Positions 8,101-12,100 of a DNA stretch of 12,100 bases are shown piece by piece (within the stretch, counting starts at the first letter, position 1; the number at the start of each line of letters is the position of its first letter). Made by a program: the position numbers and the translations under genes. This stretch comes from Hemicentrotus pulcherrimus (lineage: Eukaryota > Echinodermata > Echinoidea > Camarodonta > Strongylocentrotidae): the NCBI GenBank assembly GCA_003118195.1, contig BEXV01001961.1, positions 44,907 to 57,006 on the forward strand, read 5' to 3'. The notes beneath the pieces were generated by a model. It was not told the DNA's origin. It worked only from the letters and a program-made list of their open reading frames with translations, and searched no databases.

Positions 8101-9402
8101 ACATTGTATCTTGAAATGGCATTGTATTATTTTTGTATAATTGTAAACTCTCGCTATTCGGCCTTGTGTAATCACGTACGCGAGGAAAGTATTTGAATTA
8201 ACCATTTTGAATAAGAGAATGAATATAGTCTAGTCATGGGAATGGCAAAAAAAAAAACAAGACTCAAGAATCCTTCTGTGCTGAAAATTAAAATCAAAAT
8301 GAACTTTCATCTTTGTATAAATTGAATTGAACTTGGAAACGTTAGTTGAATTGAACTTGAATTTTGAACAAGGCCATATTTTCAGGGGAAAGGAAAAAAA
8401 GAGTGCTTGTTCAGAAACATATCCAAAAATTGACCCTATCACCGGCGTAGAGATACTGTACTAAAACATACGGTACCCAAAATTAAGTAAATATTCATTA
8501 AATGTCCAAATAAAGATCATGAGTTAAAAGTTGTTGTGTTTATTACCTGTTTCGTGTCAGTTTTCTTGTTATTTTTGGAGTATTTTTCGGATATTAGTAT
8601 ACTTTTTCACAGGTTTCATGGCAAACTGCGCCGCAGCACAATACAAGTACATACAAAATTACAGATGGTGGGTTGCGGGCGGGCAGGCGCGCGCCTGTGT
8701 GAAGTTATCTACCGTAATGAAAATCTGAGACATGACGGTAGATAACTTCACACAGGCGCACGCCCGCCCGCCCGCGACTCACCATCAGTATGACCTTGTA
8801 TTGTGCAGCGGCGCTGTTTGCCGTAAACCTGTGAAAAGGTGTAGACATTTATCATGTTTACCCGAAAAATACTCCAAAAATAACAAGAAAACTGACACGA
8901 AACAGGTAATAAACATAACAACTTTTAATTCAAGATCTTTATTTGGACATTTAGACCCTAATGAATATTTATTTCATTTTGGGTATGTTTTAGTAGGGTA
9001 TCTCCCTGCCGGAGTTACTAAGTGTCATAGTTTGGATACCTTACTGAACAAGCACCAAATTTTGGATGCGTTTCTGAACAGCTGAACAACTTAAAAGCGA
9101 GGAAAAAGGTGAAGAAAAAGTCTGGAGATAGATCTGGATAAAAAGATTCATATCTAGACTATCTACATACCCATGACTTGAACCCTGCAAATTGCACAAG
9201 TATCACATTCTACATCCCAACTCCACATCGCCACAATGTTCCATTTCTTCAACGAAAAGAGTCTCTGGTCTGAAGGTTTAGCATTCGTCGCCGTCCCCGG
9301 CCCCGTTCCTGCGGGGCTAGTGGCCGTGGAAGTACCGCTGCCAACTTCCGGATTCGCTGCTGCTTGAGGCATCGACATCGTCCTCGTCTTTGTCGTGGAC
9401 AT
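5042..9402 (-). CDS. RNF7: RNF7/RBX2 (SAG, ROC2) RING-H2 subunit of cullin-RING ligases, three coding exons
   Basis: The coding sequence is complement(join(5042..5160, 5998..6045, 9171..9402)), 399 nt giving 132 residues plus TGA. Seen: residues 1-46 are a low-complexity Ala/Thr/Gly/Pro/Ser tail; residues 49-65 form the FSLKKWN..AMWSWDVE strand that inserts into the cullin; the RING-H2 follows with ligands C69, C72, C80, C83, C92, C99, H101, H104, C107, C118 and C121. The protein ends WMVQRIGK. Known of the family: RBX2 pairs mainly with CUL5, recruits the NEDD8 E2 UBE2F and ubiquitin E2s, and serves SOCS-box substrate receptors in cytosol and nucleus. CPLC in the last pair separates it from RBX1, which has CPLD. 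It is longer than human RNF7 (113 residues) because of the N-terminal tail. Both introns are phase 1 and have GT-AG ends, so it is not a retrocopy. No key residue is missing. Confidence 0.96.
5161..5997 (-). other. RNF7 intron 2 (837 bp)
   Basis: GT-AG, phase 1 intron. The transcribed strand is notably pyrimidine-rich over about 5175-5530 (purine-rich on the plus strand). I see no further exon, RNA gene or clear mobile element in it. Confidence 0.9.
5998..6045 (-). CDS. RNF7: RNF7 coding exon 2 (zinc ligands C80, C83, C92)
   Basis: A 48-nt exon completing the split Asp and encoding DACLRCQTENKQEECV. This is nearly identical to the corresponding human stretch, as I recall it. It is flanked on the minus strand by a strong polypyrimidine tract and TTCAG acceptor (AG at 6047-6046) and by donor G|GTATGTATC (GT at 5997-5996). 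Both flanking introns are phase 1, so skipping this 48-nt exon would keep frame but remove three zinc ligands. Confidence 0.95.
6176..6201. repeat. 8-bp inverted repeat with 10-nt loop
   Basis: ATCAAGTA at 6176-6183 and TACTTGAT at 6194-6201, in intron 1 about 130 bp upstream of exon 2 in the direction of transcription. A short structure with no known role. Confidence 0.6.
7765..7783 (+). repeat. (TC)n microsatellite
   Basis: About nine TC units within a longer pyrimidine-rich stretch (about 7735-7930) of intron 1. Confidence 0.9.
8322..8359 (+). repeat. 14-bp direct repeat
   Basis: TTGAATTGAACTTG occurs at 8322-8335 and 8346-8359, just outside the long inverted repeat. Confidence 0.75.
8403..9055. 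repeat. Long inverted repeat / foldback element in RNF7 intron 1
   Basis: The left arm is 8403-8715 (313 bp), the loop 8716-8734 (19 nt) and the right arm 8735-9055 (321 bp). The arms are perfect over the innermost 19 bp (8697-8715 with 8735-8753) and over 53 bp (8538-8590 with 8862-8914). Elsewhere they carry substitutions and small indels. The outer ends share GTGCTTGTTCAG (8403-8414 and its complement at 9044-9055). A related GTTCAGAAAC..ATCCAAAA stretch is repeated just outside the right arm at about 9056-9079. I see no open frame for a transposase and no clear target-site duplication. It could be a large MITE or foldback element, or a local inverted duplication. Its right end is 115 bp from RNF7 exon 1. 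Confidence 0.93.
9171..9402 (-). CDS. RNF7: RNF7 coding exon 1 (N-terminal tail, cullin-binding strand, first zinc pair)
   Basis: This exon encodes residues 1-77 and ends at CRVQVM with one extra base of a split Asp codon. The donor reads G|GTATGTAG (GT at 9170-9169). An in-frame TGA at 9414-9412 lies three codons upstream, so the start must be the ATG at 9402-9400 or a later one. The 9402 ATG has a weak context (T at -3). The in-frame ATG at 9378-9376, residue 9, has A at -3, and another is at residue 11, so leaky initiation is possible. The exon is clearly more GC-rich than its surroundings, especially at 9290-9350, which encodes the Gly/Thr/Ala/Pro-rich stretch. The mature function lies in residues 47-77. 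Confidence 0.94.
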
Positions 9403-9922
9403 GTAGGCCACTCAAATCCTTTAAATAGAATATGTATGATCTATAGACTTATTTGATGAAATTTGAATTAATTTCTTCGAATTGAGAGAGTAAAATGATG
9501 CACGACAAGTCTTCTTTCTGTTTTTTGCCTTTGTTTTGGATCACTTTTTTTTGCAAATCTGAACTAAGCAATATTCACCGTTGAGGGCGGGTCTATAATT
9601 GCGTTGCCAAACGACTACAAAGTTTTAAACATAATCTTGATACTATGGCTCCATTTATTTTTAAAAGACAAAATTACGCCTTTAAAAAAATTCATATACT
9701 TTTTAAAGTTTAATTATCAAATTAATTTAATGAATTTATAGAATACTTTTGAGACAAAAATCTGCATAATGTTAAATCACATTCGCTTCGATACTCGACT
9801 TTACCTAAATTGTTGCTTGACAACCTGAAACGAAATTTGTAGCAGACACCTCGTATTAGCTTGAAAAATATCGACTTTTACTGGTTTTTGAAGGTGAATC
9901 TGTTCGAAAGGCAAACTTAACA
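9403..9922. promoter_or_regulatory. RNF7 upstream region, possible bidirectional promoter
   Basis: About 520 bp between the RNF7 start and a plus-strand ATG-plus-donor at 9923. It contains one GC box (GGGCGG at 9585-9590) next to GTTGCCAAACGAC (9603-9615), whose left half resembles an RFX X-box but whose right half does not. It is otherwise AT-rich with no clear TATA box. Transcription starts are not determinable by eye, and the bidirectional reading is inferred. Confidence 0.35.
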
Positions 9923-9927
9923 ATGGT
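9923..9927 (+). other. ATG followed by consensus splice donor: possible first exon of a divergent gene
   Basis: The plus strand reads AACAATGGTGAGTG. If used, exon 1 would end exactly at the start codon (phase 0), an arrangement known in some compact housekeeping genes. I could not identify a following coding exon in the remaining 2.2 kb, so support is weak. Confidence 0.22.
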
Positions 9928-10392
9928 GAGTGTCTATCCTCTTTTAAAACCACTTTAATTTCCTTTCTTTCGATGTCTGTTTCTCATTTTTCTACTGTCA
10001 TGTTTAAGCTGTCTGTTAAACTGTTTGTCTTGAAAAGTTGAAATCAAATTGATGATGGTTAGTCATTAGGCTAGTGATAACTCCAGTCCAGGCCAGCGAG
10101 CTCGGCGGCTGAGCTCCAGTGCAGAGCCTGCATAGCCATACTAGGAAAACGATTCCAACAGTGGTGGGTTGGGTCACATTTTTTTGGAATGTAAAGAAGT
10201 GATAATTACAATTTTGACTAACAATTTTTTCGACTGGAGTCTGGGCATCTGTTCAACCACTTGAAATTTAGTTTGAAGAAGTCTTAGATTAGAAAAAGGG
10301 TGATTCCTCGTATTCGTAACCAGTATGGAATGCACTTTCAAAGATCACCCTTGACGCTACTTCACTGGAGGGCTTCAAGGGAGCGCTTCCAC

Positions 10393-10439
10393 CCAGCATC
10401 TAGATCTAGATGCTGGTCTAGCTAGACCAAGAACTAGTT
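10393..10439. repeat. Three consecutive perfect palindromes
   Basis: A 24-bp perfect palindrome at 10393-10416 (arm CCAGCATCTAGA), a 16-bp one overlapping it at 10414-10429 (TGGTCTAGCTAGACCA), and an 8-bp AACTAGTT at 10432-10439. The shared CTAG theme is striking. TAGATCTAGA recurs within the first palindrome and near-identically at 10494-10503. Confidence 0.92.
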
Positions 10440-10442
10440 ATT

Positions 10443-10497
10443 TTATTCCTCAGCACTAAATCCTGACTTATGGATCCTGCTGAGTATCGTCGTAGAT
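10443..10497 (-). other. Weak terminal-exon candidate
   Basis: On the minus strand a strong pyrimidine tract and TTCTAG acceptor (AG at 10499-10498) precede a short open frame reading STTILSRIHKSGFSAEE and then TAA at 10445-10443. AATAAA overlaps the stop (10447-10442). I do not recognise the peptide, and no upstream partner exon was found. Confidence 0.15.
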
Positions 10498-10865
10498 CTA
10501 GAAGAAGAAAAAAAAGTATCAGTCAGTAGGGGCACTGGTCCAAGAGTAAGGATCGATTCTGATTTCCAATCCGCGCATTTGCAATGTGTAAAACAGATTC
10601 CGGGTTGATTTTCTTGATGCATTTTAGACCTCATATTGACTTTGTAAGGAGACTTTTACATTTATGAGCGATAAATCCTCGAGAAGATGGACGACCCATA
10701 AAAGTAGATGGTGAACTGGGAGTATGTTGTATGGACAATTAGGACGTGATTTGTCCGCAATTACTTTATTCTTGTTTAAATGGGAACAATCCAGCGCCCA
10801 TTCTGCTTACCCAATTCATCCCATGTTGTACATGTACATCATCGATTCAACATGGCCAAGAGAAA

Positions 10866-10899
10866 GTATGCATGCACGGTATGTGATGTGCATGCATAC
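10866..10899. repeat. Perfect 12-bp inverted repeat with 10-nt loop
   Basis: GTATGCATGCAC at 10866-10877 pairs with GTGCATGCATAC at 10888-10899. The arms alternate purine and pyrimidine and contain ATGCAT palindromes. No adjacent gene explains it. Confidence 0.9.
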
Positions 10900-11295
10900 A
10901 AGGAATCACCCTTTTTCCCATCAAACTCTTAGACTTCTTCAATTTAAAATATCAAGTTGTTGAACGGATGCAGAGACTCCATTGGAGTCGAAAAGCATTT
11001 GTAATTCAAAACATTAATTATACTACTGGTAGACTACTACTTCTTTTGTTCATTGTATACGTGTGCAATCTTTCACGTGAACAACTCATTCATGTCATTA
11101 TTACATCACCTCATATTAGTGTCATAAACTTCATATTTCATCAAGCTATCTAGCTGTAAAGACAATATAACTCATAAACTTCAAGATACCACAATCATTT
11201 CTACTTACATGTACATCATTGGACTTGTATCACAAATTAAACAAAAACATTAAACTTCCCCCATGAAGTGGAAAATCAGCAACACACAAAATTCA

Positions 11296-11391
11296 CTACT
11301 CCCTCAAGCAGCCAAATCCAAAACCCTTTCTATAAAACGACGCTTCATCTGCTTCAAGCAGAACTTCATCCTGTACTCCAGCGTCGCTGAT
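11296..11391 (-). other. Exon-like open segment, strand uncertain
   Basis: On the minus strand TTTTTAAAG| precedes a 31-codon frame beginning ISDAGVQDEVLLEADEA and ending GFGFGCLRE with TAG at 11298-11296. It is more GC-rich than its surroundings. The plus strand is also open here, for example reading QIQNPFYKTTLHLLQAELHP after a CAAGCAG acceptor-like site. I do not recognise either peptide. Confidence 0.2.
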
Positions 11392-11790
11392 CTTTAAAAA
11401 TAGTTTACTAAGTAATATTACATATATACATGTATGAACTAGACATCTTGTTTTGTTACTCAATACTATTGTCTGTTTATCTATTACATATACCATTACC
11501 CTAAAGTGTATATCAGTTTGTTGATTTGACGATCTTGACTATTAGTCTGGTTTCTCTTAGTTTATTTTGGTATTGTATTGATTGAATTGAAACATATTAT
11601 TTTGTCATCTTTATTGCCCACTTGTACTTGTTTTAAATAAAAAAGCTTTCTGTTTTGCTCACTGTTTTATATTTACTGTAACAATAAGTTTATTGTATTA
11701 GTTATTACTTGTAGACATGATCAGTTTTGGTCCTTGGACCTTTGAATCATGTACATTTGTATATTTATATGTCTTTTTAAAGTGAATAAA

Positions 11791-11870
11791 TACCGTAAAT
11801 CTCTGTGTATAAGATGCACCCCTATTTTGAGGGGGAAGAAAAAAGAAGAAAAAAAAGGAAAAAAAAAAAT
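11791..11870 (+). mobile_element. Possible end of a non-autonomous DNA transposon
   Basis: TACCGTAAATCTCTGTGTAT followed by AAGATGCACCCCTATTTTGA and a purine-rich run (11830-11869). From memory this resembles a GTATAAGACGCACC-type end found in MITE-like repeats of many animal genomes. The other end is not evident; sequence to at least 12040 may belong to it. Confidence 0.35.
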
Positions 11871-11880
11871 GTTTCTTGTT

Positions 11881-11895
11881 TTGTTGTTGTTGTTG
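11881..11895 (+). repeat. (TTG)5 microsatellite
   Basis: Five TTG units directly after the A- and G-rich run, continuing imperfectly to about 11904. Confidence 0.85.
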
Positions 11896-12100
11896 TTTTG
11901 TTGCTGAAAACCAATGCGGGGATGGACCTTCATTTTACATCGAGGTGCAGTTGAAGTTGTGAACTTGTCACAAATAATAGTAATAGGCCTCATGATACCA
12001 CGTGTCCCACACCAGCAGTAGAAGCTTTGTGTTCTATGCCAAACATCAATAGTCATGCATTACTTTCAAACCAAGATGACAGACAAATATGAAGTGTTGT

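Larger units (their letters stand above)
6046..9170 (-). other. RNF7 intron 1 (3,125 bp)
   Basis: GT-AG, phase 1 intron. Apart from the long inverted repeat (8403-9055), the TC microsatellite (7765-7783), a small 14-bp direct repeat and several TACATGTA or TACCGGTA palindromes, it shows no coding signal. The stretch 6300-7700 holds nothing else I can name beyond an ERE-like site at 6849. It is pyrimidine-rich on the plus strand over about 7735-7930. Confidence 0.88.
9928..12100. other. No recognised gene; palindromes, microsatellites and a MITE-like end
   Basis: Apart from the separately listed structures, the region holds TACATGTA at 10829, 11206 and 11427, an AATAAA on the plus strand at 11636-11641 and another at 11785-11790. 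I could not link these to an exon chain. Confidence 0.5.

Noticed and set aside
8531..9085. Open frames of 65-117 codons over the inverted repeat
   Set aside because: They are produced by the repeat arms on both strands and show no transposase or other motif.
5042..9402. RNF7 as a processed pseudogene
   Set aside because: Two GT-AG introns with good acceptors, a fully open frame and all zinc ligands argue for a functional gene.
9403..9411. Starting RNF7 at the GTG at 9411
   Set aside because: A eukaryotic nuclear gene would use the ATG at 9402; the codon before the GTG is an in-frame TGA.

Overview
This is an AT-rich, intron-bearing animal genomic window, not prokaryotic. The one gene I can identify with confidence is RNF7 (RBX2/SAG/ROC2), the RING-H2 subunit of cullin-5 E3 ligases. 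It lies on the minus strand in three coding exons (9402-9171, 6045-5998, 5160-5042) with good splice sites, matching intron phases and a complete set of zinc ligands. The predicted protein has 132 residues. The rest of the window is low in coding signal and rich in short palindromes (TACATGTA at 16 sites, TACCGGTA at 5), microsatellites and MITE-like elements. My impression is of a marine deuterostome, most likely an echinoderm such as a sea urchin. That rests on repeat style and the RNF7 sequence only and needs a database comparison.

Layout. 1-4860 lies beyond the 3' end of RNF7. It holds a three-copy ~205-bp tandem repeat (498-1087), a pyrimidine-rich minisatellite with three 78-bp units (1436-1699), a palindromic MITE-like element (2723-2873) and a tight cluster of AGGTCA half-sites (4218-4287). 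4865-5044 is the RNF7 3' end, where the tail of the last coding exon has been tandemly duplicated into the 3' UTR. 5161-5997 is intron 2. 6046-9170 is intron 1, and its exon-1 end carries a long inverted repeat (313- and 321-bp arms, 19-nt loop, 53-bp perfect core) that would fold into a hairpin in the RNF7 pre-mRNA. 9403-9922 is the RNF7 upstream region with a GC box. At 9923 a plus-strand ATG is followed directly by a consensus splice donor, so a divergent gene is possible but unproven. 9930-12100 has no recognised gene. It contains overlapping perfect palindromes (10393-10439), a 12-bp perfect stem-loop (10866-10899), two weak terminal-exon candidates and a MITE-like end near 11791.

I do not see a new multi-gene system. 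The items most worth checking are the intronic long hairpin beside RNF7 exon 1, the duplicated RING tail in its 3' UTR with an open frame beyond the stop, and the palindrome cluster near 10.4 kb.
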